DNA from: Penelope pileata
Lineage: Eukaryota; Chordata; Aves; Galliformes; Cracidae
Direction of reading: 5' to 3'
Length of the DNA stretch: 64,000 bases
Assembly (NCBI GenBank): GCA_013396635.1
Contig: WBMW01000023.1
Span: 310,001-374,000 of the forward strand
Shown here: piece by piece, positions 1-12,130 of the stretch
Layout: the number at the start of each line of letters is the position of its first letter
Numbering within the stretch: position 1 is the stretch's first letter
Made by a program: the position numbers and the translations under genes
Notes under the pieces: generated by a model
Database searches by the model: none
What the model was told of the DNA's origin: nothing
The model's input: the letters and a program-made list of their open reading frames with translations, nothing else

Positions 1-156
1 TCTGGAAGCCACTTACACCTGTTTCTGGTGTGGTGCAAAGCTTCCTCACAAAGCAGATCAGTGACTGACTGCTCTTCACTTTGTTGTTCTTGGAGGAATG
101 AAAGAATCCTGCCCGTAGGTCAGCTGCTAAAATGACATGCACTTTTTTTGTGGCAG

Positions 157-3100
157 GCAAGAGTCCATACCTGATCTTCACCAACCGCCACGAGGTCCGT
201 AAGATAGACCTGGTGAAAAGGGACTACTCTCGCATCATTCCCATGCTGAAAAACGTTGTGGCGCTGGATGTGGAGGTGGCAACAAACAGAATATATTGGT
301 GTGATTTGTTCTACCGAAAAATCTACAGGTAAGGGGCGAAAGAACGTGTGCTGTGGTACCTTTCTGCAGCTGTGGTTCAGTTTGTGCCCTGTAAGAACGA
401 TCTGCAGAGAACAACGCAGGATGCAGCGAACACAGTAAACCTGAGAGCATTTCTTCCCTTATTGGACTACCTGTTGTGGCCCTGACTTTGTAAGCTTTTC
501 AGGAATTGATAAGGATATCAGGGTCACATGCAGTTACTTAGCTTGATAATGCAGGAAGGCTTTTCATCAATAATATATCCTAGTGCATTTGTGCAATTAC
601 AACTAGGCTCTTGTTTGCTGAATCATAATATTGCAAAGTGAGCCTGCTGCTGTGCTGTATGCTTGCTGTGCATGAAACCTTAAAGGACTTAGGATCTGAA
701 AGCACAAAGAGGCAAGTGGTGGAAGCAGGGAAGTAGCAGCACAGGTGCTGGTTGACCACTGTAGTTTCTGGTAGACTAGGATTTAAATTCACAGCACTTG
801 ACCACAGACTGCATTTCACAACCGGTAATTTTTGTTCCCCTTCTCTTTTCATCTGTTTTTATACATCCATCACAATATTATGTACCAGAGTTTGTAAGTG
901 TGCCTAGTTAAAAGTGTGCCTAGCTAAAAATGCATTTAATTTATGCACTGAAAATTCCCCATGTATATTCTGATTTGCATAGCTATTGCACCCTATTGCA
1001 GCTTCTACAGAAATTTATTTTGGATTTTAGCTGGTGATCAGACAAAAAGGTTGATTGGTTTCAGTGGCATGGGAGCCAAGCCAAGGTTTTTGCAGGCTGT
1101 GCTAGCTCTCCTGCCATTGGCAGGGAAATTTGCCCAGGTTGTGCTGATGATGAAGCACTCAGGCAGCTGGGCAGGTGCTCTGAGCAGCTCTCTGTGGCAC
1201 TGAAAATGGGGAGATGGCTCAGAAGGAAGCAGGCTTCTTTCATTGTGTGTGATACTGCAGGCACGGGCAAGGTGGGTAAGGGCTTCATAGTCACACACAG
1301 AATTATGTAAGACACACTGCTCCTTCTGCAGCTCTCTGACAGTGCGTGCCCTGGGGCCGAGAGCCCCTGAACAGTGTTCATACCCTAAATATGACTATAC
1401 CAAGCCTGTTTCCTCTTCCAAACAGCAGAATTTTTATCATTCTCACTCCTGCTTGCATTAGCTTTAAGTCCTATCTTTTCTGCAGAGCAAGCTGCATGTA
1501 ATCATCATTTCTTAACAATTAATGCTGCGGTTGAAGATGCTGCTGACATCACTGATATCAAATGCTTCTAAACAGAAGGCCACCACGTGCCTCCAACAGA
1601 GAGTAGGAGTTCTCTGCAGGAGTCCTGTGGGTAAAAGCAGCCTATAGATCCCATCTTTGTTGATATTCACTTCACTTCTCTTTCTATTCCCTCTGCCTTT
1701 GAGGTGATGTCCCATGGGGTGTTAGAAGATATTGTACAGTATTTAGTTACTGGGGGAATTGAATGTCATTTCTGTATTTCACCCATCTTGTTCTGAAGCC
1801 CCAGGAGCTCCTTGGTTTCTCCCCCTGTAGCAAGCAGGTTGCGTTCAGGGTTCAGTGCAGCAGCTCACTGCTGTGTTGGACAGAAGGTGTGAACGTGGCT
1901 GCTTCACGAGGGAGGAACTGGCTGAGCTGGAACTGTGTAGTCAGAACGTGTGGTGCTCATCAGACTGAAAGAGCAGCAGCTTGGGAACACAGTCAGATGG
2001 CCTGCAGAACACCTCATGACACCATTCATTTGGTGTTGGGTCAAAGAGAAACCAAAACCGTTCCCTGGAACACTATTTTCTGAAGATGCAGCAGCCTGGT
2101 GTTAATCCAGGTGGACTGCATAGCCGTGCCAGCCTGGGCCACAGACCAGAAAACGGCCTCAAACCTTAGCTCCTGGCTCCGTGGCCAAAGGCAGGATGGC
2201 CAGTGAATAGATGTTAATCATCCTGGAGATTCAAATGTGCAGGGGGAAAAAAACCTTGGGTTTATTTCATTTTGTTTTTAACCAAGTTATTCTAAGAGCC
2301 AGACTCTTAGAAACAATGATACAAAACTCAGAGTAACTCCATTGCAAATCGCTCTGTGTAACCAATACTGGTATAGGTGCAGCACAGCAGAACCTCCTGT
2401 GCTGGTTGGTGCAATACTGGATTATTTATGGAACCCCCACGTAGCATTTGCTGCCTTTCATTAACATCTTGAAAGATTTTGAGGCTGCCACTGATGTGAA
2501 CGTTTTCCTTCTATCTAACAAGAGGTCACATGCCAAATTAGTACAGCTCTGTGAATCCCTTTGATGAATTAAAATTAGATACACAGGTCCTAATTCTGCA
2601 ACGCATTTAAGCACATTTATTTGTATGATAAATTCAACTCTGTTCAGCAGGGCACTGGAGATTATATTTTCAATGTCCATAAATCCCATTAAATGATACT
2701 ATTGAAGTTAATGTGCCCTAAGTCAAATGTTTTGCTAAATTGTGTAGTAGTAGTGGGAAGCAGACGGAACAAGAAAATGACAGTTTGCTGTCCTGCACAT
2801 GCCTGCCATCCAGATATAGGGGGAGAGAAGACCAAGGTGGGAGAAAGCTGCAGAAGGGTGCAGTATGCAGCCATAAAGGTGTCTGTGCCATCACCTTGCC
2901 ACACGTGCACTTTCCTGCCATGGGGAGTGGTGCTGCCCAGCACTCAGCTGTCTCTGAGGTCCAGCCCTGTGCACACCTGTGCAGCCCTCTCTGTGCCACG
3001 TGTTGATCCAGTGACCAATCTTGTCTCTGCAGTGCTTACATAGACAAAGCCAGTGACACAGCTGAGCAGGTGGTTCTGATAGACAGCCAGCTGAACTCCC

Positions 3101-6100
3101 CCGAAGGACTGGCCATAGACTGGGTTCATAAGAACATCTACTGGACGGATTCCGGAAACAAGACCATCTCGGTGGCCACTGCAGATGGACGCAGGAGGAG
3201 GACGCTTTTTAACAGCGGCCTCAGTGAGCCAAGAGCCATTGCTGTTGATCCCACACGGAGGTAGGTGTGAAAAGGGAGTGGTTGTGGTTTTCCAGCAAGA
3301 AACTTTCGGTCTTCTTTCTGCCTCTCTTACAAAACTCACATTACTCGTGTCATCGAGGCTCACAGGTGCCCTTATCTTTACAACTTACATAGAGTGCTGA
3401 CCTGCTTCAAAGAAGACTCGGTTCAGATAAATCTATGCAAGGCTGCTGCAGTTAAAGCGGGTTCTGAAAATAATGTCAAGTCGTAGGTCAGATGGGCTGG
3501 AGCTCAGGCACGCTATGTTGGGAAATGAAGAAGTCTGACAGGCGTATGGGCTGCTTGGATAAGTGAAGTCTACAGATCTAGCAAAGACACCAGGAGATAG
3601 TTTGCACTGGGATTTTATATTCTGGTGCACGTTTTGTGGCAGTGCCATGTGGGACAGGAGCGTGGTAGCTCTCCTAGACATGTATCAGAATGAAGTGACT
3701 GAGGGGCTTTGCAACATCAGGCAGAGAACACTGCAACTCCTGCTCAGATCAGCAGTGCACATTTCTTACCCTGGGGTCCAGTTTACTGTTTTCTTGCATC
3801 TGTCTCTTGCAGGTTCATGTACTGGTCTGACTGGGGAGACAAAGCTAAGATTGAGAAAGCAGGCCTCAACGGCGTGCGGCGGCAAGTGCTGGTGTCTGAC
3901 AACATCGAGTGGCCAAACGGCATCACGCTTGGTAAGCAGCCAGGTCACAGCTGCACTATCCACTGTGGCTGATGTGAATTCATTGTTTAGTAGGAAAACA
4001 CCATTGTAAATTCAGGCTCATGCACACACGGTAAGCATTGCCACAGTTCCCGTATTGCACCTCGTATTGCAGGAGCTCTGGGTTGCTTTTAGGTGTGCCT
4101 TAAGACAGAGCCCTTGGTGGCGTAGTGTCTCTGGGCCTGTCTCAGAGGTAGCACCAAGAGAACTCACTGGGCTGATGAATGCGTGGAAGACCAGGGAAGG
4201 AGACAGCATAGAGAACCCGTTCCCTGTTGGTGTGGCTGCCCGGCTGTTCTGGGTGAGAGTAGCCAGATGGAGCCCACCACAGCCCATACCCTGCATCCTG
4301 CTGGCACACAGAGGGCTGCGGGCATTCTCAGTGCCACACCAAGTTTTGGGAGAGGAAAAGATGTTTCCTTGCACTCACGGGGCAGCAGGGAACAGCCTCA
4401 TCTGGAGTTAAAGCCATACGTGTTTGGCACCATGCGCATGTGAGGTTCTTCTCTGCTTGGTTTTATGTTGGGAAACTCTGGCCTACAAGGATGTAGGAGA
4501 AAATGATACTGTCATTGCATATTGTTGGAGTGCTACTGCTGTGAACAAATAATGTTATCCTTTAGTAATTAAGAAATTAATTAATGGCTTGTTTGATTAC
4601 AGAACTTGTTTTTTGTTGGCACTCATCCACTTGCATTCAGTTTAGCGAATCTCATCCAAATAAAGTGGATCTGCTCCAGGAAGAGAAATACAGTTCATAG
4701 GATTCTAAATAATGCTGGGCCCTCTCCTCCCCCTCTTACCCTGCACCTCCCCAAAATCTGGCTGGTTTTGGTAGGAATGTTCCCACCACTGGGATTCCCT
4801 CAGCCTGCAGCACAGGGATTTCTGGAACCCAAGATTCATCATGGAAAATGCCTTAATCACACAGCTCCTTCAGAGAGCTGTGTCATTTGAGTCTCAGTCA
4901 TCATTCTCCAGCAAGAGGCCCGAACTAAACAGCCCGCAGTGATGCAGCCTCCTGCTCACTGCCAGGCCCTGAAGGAGCACCCCTGGGAGGCACAGGCTGC
5001 GCTGGCCCGCTGCTCCTGGTGCCAAAAGGACCCCGTTGTACAAAGCTGTCACTCAGGCCTTCACCACACACCCCAGAATGTTCCTCCTTTTTAATCTTAC
5101 TTATAAGGTCTTATCCCAGCGTATCTGGGCACCGAACCAAAATCAGAACTGGTGTTAAAAAAAAAAAAAANCCAATAATAAAGAGATTAGTCATGCTGCC
5201 AGCAGGGAAAACATGCTGGGCAAGAGAAAAGGAGTCACAGGAGCTGTGTGTAATTTTCCTTTATTGTGTTTTACTTCTCAGATTTGCTGAATCAGCGTCT
5301 CTACTGGGTGGACTCCAAACTGCATTCACTGTCCTGCATTGATTTCAATGGCAGCAACAGAAAAGTTCTGATCTCTTCTGTCGATGATCTGAGCCATCCT
5401 TTCGGCTTAGCTGTGTTTGAGGTAAGAGTCAAGAACGGATGCAGATCAGACTGGAGACTGCGAGCGGTCTCCAAGCTCTTCTTGACTGAAAGCTTTGCCT
5501 TTTGCATTGCACAGACAGCTCAGTGAGGGTGTTTGCTGCTATAGAAACCGATTAACCTGGTGTGGGTTCAGCAGGGAAAATTCTTTTCTAAGGGCCTTAA
5601 TCAGGAGCAATGCGTTGTGCCCTGCTTTTACCTGAAGTAGTACAAGTGAATCCAAGAGGGGCAGGTGGGGCTCAGAGTTCTGCCTCCCACACAGTGGGAA
5701 AATAGTGAGCCAACTGTCCGTGCAAAGGCTAAAAGTATTAGCAAGGGACAGGAGAAACCACTTCCTGAGATCAGCAGCGAGGCAGCTGTTAACTGAGTGA
5801 CATTGCAACACATCCTGTGTCTTCTGACCAGTCAGACTTTGAGGGGAGCTGGGTGGGCTCCGAGCAGGCTCCCAGCCTGCTGCTGAGCACTGTGCTTGTT
5901 TCCCACCATGTTTGCATACTTGTGTTGCACTTCCCAGTGCTAACAGAATCCTCGAGGGAGGACAGCCCCTTAAATCTTGCTGCACTGGCCTTGCTGGCTG
6001 ATTGTTTCTGTTGTCCCTCTGGCCATCCCAGCATCTGCAGAAGTATCCTCAAACATTTTCACACGTCAGGAGTCTGAAGGCTTCAGTTGGGAGTGAATGT

Positions 6101-6693
6101 GCCAGCCAGCAAGGCACTCACAGGGCTCCCCCTGCAGACACCATGCGCCAGTGCGTTGCTGAGCGCGGGGATTTGGCATTAAGAGTTTTTGTTCACCTAA
6201 TTGAGTGTATTCCACTGGAAACCCAATTGCTCTTAGAGATTCAATACTCCTGTTACTCCTGTTTTTAAAAAAACAAAAAGGTTCAGACACAGAATGGATA
6301 GTCTGTATGTAACCAAATTTCTGCTCCCTCAGTCTCATAGCTACTCAAAATTGGAGAGTGCTCCTAAACCACTGTAGGACTGTTGTGCTTTTCAACAATG
6401 AAAAGACAAAGGCTGCACATAAAAGTACATAAACCAGAGGTGTTACAACACATAGGAAAGCAGTGCATGGATTTTGTGAGTACTGGAGTTTAATCCAGCT
6501 TGAATTAGAACTGAGCAGGGTCAGGTCAGAAATCCTGTGCCTTTCCTGCAGGACAGAGTGTTCTGGACTGACCTGGAGAACGAAGCAATCTTCAGTGCCA
6601 ACAGGCTGAACGGCTTGGACATCTCTGTGTTAGCAGAAAATCTCAATAATCCTCACGACATCGTTGTATTTCATGAATTGAAGCAGCCCAAAG
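157..6693 (+). CDS. LRP8: LRP8 beta-propeller exons (YWTD domain)
   Basis: Five exons (157-328, 3033-3260, 3813-3931, 5282-5421, 6552-6693) encode most of the six-bladed YWTD propeller, which in this family drives ligand release at endosomal pH. The first visible exon opens with the family motif FTNRHEVRKIDL. The second is 228 bp, the size typical of the matching LDLR-family exon. The introns between them hold no other coding sequence that I can see. A single N follows an A-run at 5171 and lies in an intron, so it does not affect the protein. Confidence 0.95.
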
Positions 6694-9600
6694 GTAAGAC
6701 GTGTCCTCAGGGTCTCCGGGCCTTAAATCAGGTTTATTTGAGCTAGTAAATGAATTGCTTCCTGATGGTTCTTGATGAGAGAAAAAGCACAGGTAATAAT
6801 GTGAAATCAATGCCTGGTGTTTGAAGTTCCTGCATAATTAATTCAGCAGCAGCCCCTACTGAAACGTCTGCCATTTGTTAATAGCTGTTTAATTAGCATC
6901 TTTGATAACAGTTACTCTCATCACGCTGGTGCTTGCCATTCGTTATGTATTTGGGCTGTGCTGCAGTCTGGAAGTGTCACAGCAAGGTGAGCAGAGGAGG
7001 AATGCACTCACCACCTCGCTGCAGTAGCACAGTGGGGTCTGGCAACCAGGGGAAGTTATCTGGCTCCCTTGGGATCCTACAGCACTGAAGCTCAGGCAGT
7101 CACGTTTTCACAGCACTCATTAAGGGAACTTTTTAGAATAAAGGTTGTGTACATTGGGCAGCAAACAGATTTATGACTGTGAAACTCAACATGAGAAAGT
7201 TCAGTTGAGTTGAAAACGGCTTGCCTCTGTCTGCTGGTGTTGTGCGAGAAGGTACAGCTGGACAAAGGCTGCTGTCCCAGCTCAGCAGCATCACTGTGAA
7301 TGTTGTAAATAATTATTAGCAGCAATCAACAAGCCATTCAGATACCATCTTTATTGTGTAGTATTTGAACCACTGGCTTGTGAATGAGGACATCTGATCA
7401 CAAAAGCAATTGGAGCCCCATGAGGCTATTTAAATTTTTATTTGCTAATCTTTCTTCACAGTTTTGATAGTAGTGTGTAAGGTTTTACTCCAAACTGTAA
7501 AGGTGATTAAGGAGACCCATTGATGGAGGTAGGGAGTTGAAGAGAATCTTCTTAGAGGGTTTGATATTTCTTTGCCAGGAAAAAAAAAACAATAATCAGA
7601 AAAATAACTTGTCTTTTTTCTGTCATTGAATAGCTCCAGACTCCTGTGAGCTCAGCCCCCAGCCAAATGGAGGCTGTGAGTATTTGTGTCTTCCTGCACC
7701 TCAGATCTCTCCCCACTCCCCCAAGTACACGTGTGCCTGTCCTGACAACATGTGGCTGGGTCCTGACATGAGAAAATGCTACAAAGGTAAATACAGTCAC
7801 GTCGCTGTTGTGCTGTCCCAATGAAATCCTGCGTACAGCGAAAGGAAGTGTTCCCGGTGGTGGAGCACAGCCATCAGCTTTTGAATTCCACATTCTTTCT
7901 GACTTCCGAAACACAGCATTGTGCTGGTCTTTATTGAAAACTGGTATTATTTTTTGAAAGCATAATCAGGAAAAAATAGAATGGAAAGAGAAAAAGAGGG
8001 ATGATGCCTAGGACTAAAAATGTGAATGGGTCAATAAATCCTATAAATTTGCCGTGTTAGTGCCCTGCAGATATGGATCTGGAAAGCCACAGCTATTGCT
8101 GAGGAGGCTGGTGGTTACAATATAACTTTCCCTAACATACAAATAGTTCCTGGTACAGATTCAGCACCTTCTCAAAAAATGAGTATTGTAACTTCTCTAT
8201 CTTTCACACAGAGTACTCTACTACTATTAATTAAACTTGATTTTAGGAAGCAATTTCTGTAGCTGTCAGTCAATATCTATCAGTACTCTGCCTGGCAAAT
8301 AGAACTGCAATTTGGCTTCTGCTTCTAACCAGCAAACATCACAGTCCTCCGCAGGTTTATATCACCATTTGTGACTTGCTTTGTGTATTATTTTTTACCA
8401 AATTTTGTGGCTGCTTTTGCTTTTCAGATCTTCCAACCACTCCAGCTCCTGCAGTGGTTTCTACAACCACAGCGTCTCGAGCAGCCACTGCCTCCACCGC
8501 GACCACTGTGACTGCGATGGGCAGGGCCAGTAACACCACTGAAGTCATCCCCAAAGCTGTATCCGAAGCCACGAGTACCATCCCAAGTTCTCATTCAACC
8601 ACGTCCATCCTGATAGATTCTGAGATGACCACTGAAAACAGCAATCTGTCACAGCACTGTAAGTAAACGAGATTCCTCTTTTCTGTTTCAATTTATACAG
8701 TATTGCAAAAACTCATGCAGCGATAGGAGGCCGTACCTAACAGCTGAGCTGTAGAAGCTCAGGTGGAGGCACATCTTTTTGCATAGCAGGAGAATCAGAT
8801 ATTGGTTATGCAGACACCGCTGTTCCAGTAGGTGAATATGTGATTCCAGCTGCTCAGCATTTTAAGGAACTCGTGTCAGGCTTTTATCCCGTGCACGTGA
8901 AGCTGACTCTAGAGACAACGTCCTGCAGACTCGTACCAGTAGGAGTTCACCTTAGCTCCAGTGTTGTTTGTAGTGCTGCATACTTAAATATAAATGACTC
9001 TAGAGATGACTTACTTATTTTAATTGTTTAATGAGTGTTGTGATGCAGCACAAGTCATGGGTGAGAAACACTTCCTGTCCAGCTTTAGCCCTGTTGGAAA
9101 TGTGGGATTGCTGCAGCCCAAGTCACGCTGCTTCTGCTTTGCGTGGCTGCGCTCTGTATGTTAATGTGGCCTGATCCATGAAATACATGTGAAGTTTTGC
9201 ATTAAATATCACAAACGTATCCTAAGAGCATTAATAGGCTCTTCTGAAGCCTGCCCTGCATTATAACTGAGCAATGTAACCCCAGTCTCCCCTGCCAGTG
9301 CTAACAAGTAATCCCTCTAGATTGTGCTGCCCAGGCAAAACAGAAAAGCTGAACTGCTTTTCCAAAACCAATTCCAGTCCAGAGAGAACAGGACTGCATT
9401 CTAACCCTCAAACAGATCTCGACTGCTTTAATAAGAGTAATAGAGTAAAATACTTCTTTAAAAACATTCCAATGAGCAGAACAGGCAGTTTCCATTGCAC
9501 CTGGAAAGCAAAAACAAGCCACCCCTATTTGACGATTCTGCCTGTGTGCAGTCATTCAGTGCACTCTGTACTGCATGGGGGAAAGCAGAATCTGATTTCT

Positions 9601-12130
9601 AAAATTTGTTCTTCGAAGTTCTGTTTGTGCAAATTTCCTTTCAAATGTAATAATTAACTTAAGTCATAGAAACTAAGTTCTTTAATTGTCTATGTTTGAA
9701 ACAGTCTGGCCTATTATCAGGTAAATAACCATGTCACAGAACAACCTGCCACTGGGAATTATTTAAACGGATAAATTGCCTTTTAAGTTCCATGAATTGA
9801 TCTATCAGTTAGTTTCTTTCTTCTGAATTCCTGCAGAAATATTTTCTGTGCTGAATTCTCTATGATAAGAGCTCTGAGCAAACATTTTTTAGGTATATGA
9901 CTTTATATTGATGTTTTTGTCTTTTCCTCTTGTAAGTACAACATCCCATTGAGTTTTGAGGTCACTCTTTCATGCTGAGGCAGGCTGCAGCAACCAGTGA
10001 TAGATGTGGTGACCAACTCCAGAGCTGTAAATAGAACGTATATATATATTAAAAAAAAAAAAAAAAAAAAGCTGGGCAGACAGTTTTGAACCACATTATT
10101 TTTTTTCTGACAGCTCAATAAATCATTAATTGTGTCACTTCTAGAAAGAGTTCTTACTACTGTGGACTTCTGGGAGCATTACTCACCACCCCCTGCTCCA
10201 TGCAGAGTTTCTGTGAAATATCTTGTATTTTGCAACTGGCCACCTCTGCTGTGATTGAAGCTTAGAGGCCCAAGTGCAGTCACTTCTTCATTTCTGGCCA
10301 GAGGTTCTCTGTCTGGTAACACTGCTGAGCACTTCCCTTACCCGACCGCGGTCTCCCGCTGTCTGCTTTGCAGTGCTGCTGTGCAGCAACGCGTCATGGC
10401 AAGCTGCTCTCCCTTCCTGAGAAGGAACAGCTCAACCCAGCCCAGCTTTATGTGTACATGCTTCTCTTTTTATCCTTCTCCCTGATTACTTCATTCCAAA
10501 ACTTTTCGTGAACATAACATATAACAAATACTTCCTGATGGCCAGAACGACCTGGTTACTAACATGAAGCATTCTTTAAATGATCAATATCTGTAATTCT
10601 TACAGATATCTTGTAATTATCTTCTGTAATTACAGATTCAAATAACGGTCAAGGCTTTGATTCAACTGTGACAGCAGCTGTTATTGGAATTGTCATTCCT
10701 GTTGGTAAGCTGATTTGAACTTTAAAGGAGATCGTACTGAAATATCAGTGTAAATAAACTTTGCTGACTTTCAAGATTGGGGGGTGGGAGAGAGTAGAGG
10801 AACTGCTGAAATGTGGCAGAGTACTCTGGCTTGGAGGCAATTGTGAAGGACAGATACTTGCCTGAGAGCTCCTCAGCAGATTCCTGCTCTTCCCAGAGAA
10901 CTGGCTAACAGCAGTTTCTTTCCCCCTCCTCAGTGGTTATTGGCTTGCTGTGCATGGGGGGATACCTCATCTGGAGAAACTGGAAACGGAAGAACACAAA
11001 AAGCATGAATTTTGATAATCCAGTGTATAGGAAGACAACAGAAGAGGAAGATGAAGATGAAATCCATATCGGACGGACTGCCCAAATTGGCCATGTCTAC
11101 CCAGCAGTAAGTATCTGAGGAACCTGCTGACAGAGGTGAATTTTGTTGAGAGTTCAGATTACAGAGTTATCTCCATTTCATTACAGTATTGGTTATTTGA
11201 CATATCATGACAAAAAACAGAACTTGATAATAATTTAATAGCCATTGGATAGGCAGAAGCCTAAACTTGTAGGCAGCTTGCGTAGTTGTCTTAACGTACA
11301 GTGGCCTGTATAATAAGATACTCTGTTTAAATGAAGAGTAATTATTCTAATCAATATCCATAGTAAGCCAGCGAGATAAAGCCAGGTATCTCAAACACTC
11401 AACTGATTCCTCTAAAAGATTCCATGTTGCTTAGACTGCTAACAAGTTTCTGAACTACCTTAAGGATAACTTAGGTTTTTCTACAGCCCAGGGAGAAATT
11501 GTATTTTCCATAGAACAAAACAGTGTAAATGAGAGTCAGATTGCTCACTAGGAGAAGTGAATGAGGTTCTGTAAGAAGTTAAGGAAATTCATCTTGGCAA
11601 CGTTAATCTTTACAAAAATTAATTAGCAAGTCCTTTGCATGCAGAAGAAAGAACCTGTTCTGTGCAGGAGCCTCTTTCCAAGCAGCAGCCTTGGAGTGAG
11701 ATGAAGCATTGGCACTGGAGACTCCTTTGTACTTTTAGAAGAGATCTTAAGTGAGTGAATGAAGGCAATATCGTTTCTATAGGCAGGCAGGAACGTGAGT
11801 AGTGCCCTGTGTTACCTAAAGATCACACTAAAAGCATGTCATCTCTTCCAAGGAACTTCATCCATCTAATTACAAGTAAACTGTCCAGCACCTCTTTAGT
11901 AAAACTTGAGAGTGACCCCATTTAGGGGAAAATCAGTACCTGAAATATGATTAGTCATCATTAGATTAGGGGCAGCAGTGAGATTTTTAACAGGAAATAC
12001 CACTTAGAATCAAATTCTGATACTGTTGCTCACATGTCAAAATTCACAAGTCACAGATGTTCTCCTTAAGTGTGTTTTTCTGCCTTCACAGCGTGTAGCA
12101 TTAAGCTTAGAAGACGATGGGTTGCCATGA
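157..12130 (+). CDS. LRP8: LRP8 / apolipoprotein E receptor 2, 3' half (10 exons)
   Basis: Type I membrane receptor of the LDL-receptor family that binds Reelin and lipoprotein ligands and signals through a cytoplasmic NPxY motif. Coding exons, each bounded by AG/GT: 157-328, 3033-3260, 3813-3931, 5282-5421, 6552-6693, 7634-7786, 8428-8658, 10636-10704, 10934-11106, 12092-12130 (stop TGA 12128-12130). All phases join into one frame. In order they encode five YWTD-type propeller motifs (IYWCDL, IYWTDS, MYWSDW, LYWVDS, VFWTDL), a six-cysteine EGF module, a Ser/Thr-rich stalk, a transmembrane helix and a tail with FDNPVY that ends LSLEDDGLP. The tail and ending identify LRP8 rather than VLDLR or LDLR. 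The ligand-binding LA repeats and signal peptide lie upstream of the window, so the gene is partial at the 5' edge. The human proline-rich cytoplasmic insert exon is not seen. Confidence in identity is very high. Confidence 0.97.
7634..7786 (+). CDS. LRP8: LRP8 EGF-like module exon
   Basis: This 153-bp exon runs from the acceptor at the end of the preceding intron (tgaatag) to the donor gtaaat. It encodes a single EGF-like module with six cysteines in the expected order (SCEL, GGCE, YLCL, YTCA, ACPD, KCYK). In the LDL-receptor family this module closes the propeller region and packs against it. The phase is 1 at both ends, so the exon could be skipped without a frameshift. Confidence 0.93.
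8428..8658 (+). CDS. LRP8: LRP8 O-linked sugar (stalk) exon
   Basis: This 231-bp exon (77 codons) is dominated by Thr, Ser and Ala, with Pro near its start and motifs such as DLPTTPAPAV and SNTTEV. It forms the mucin-like, O-glycosylated stalk just outside the membrane. In the family this exon evolves fast and may be alternatively spliced. Its length is a multiple of three, so skipping would keep the frame. The antisense reading frame here is only a by-product of the biased codons. Confidence 0.93.
10636..12130 (+). CDS. LRP8: LRP8 transmembrane and cytoplasmic tail exons
   Basis: Exon 10636-10704 and the start of exon 10934-11106 encode a hydrophobic span (AAVIGIVIPVVVIGLLCMGG) followed by the stop-transfer run WRNWKRKN. 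The tail carries FDNPVY, the NPxY motif that binds Dab1-type PTB domains and supports endocytosis. The last exon, 12092-12130, encodes RVALSLEDDGLP and the stop. The 985-bp intron between YPA and RVAL has no recognisable equivalent of the human 59-residue proline-rich insert. Reading through the donor at 11107 would add only VSI before a stop, which would give a truncated tail if that intron were retained. Confidence 0.94.

Noticed and set aside
8357..8581. Antisense open frame opposite the LRP8 stalk exon
   Set aside because: It is a mirror of the Thr/Ser-rich codons on the plus strand, with no start context or homology.
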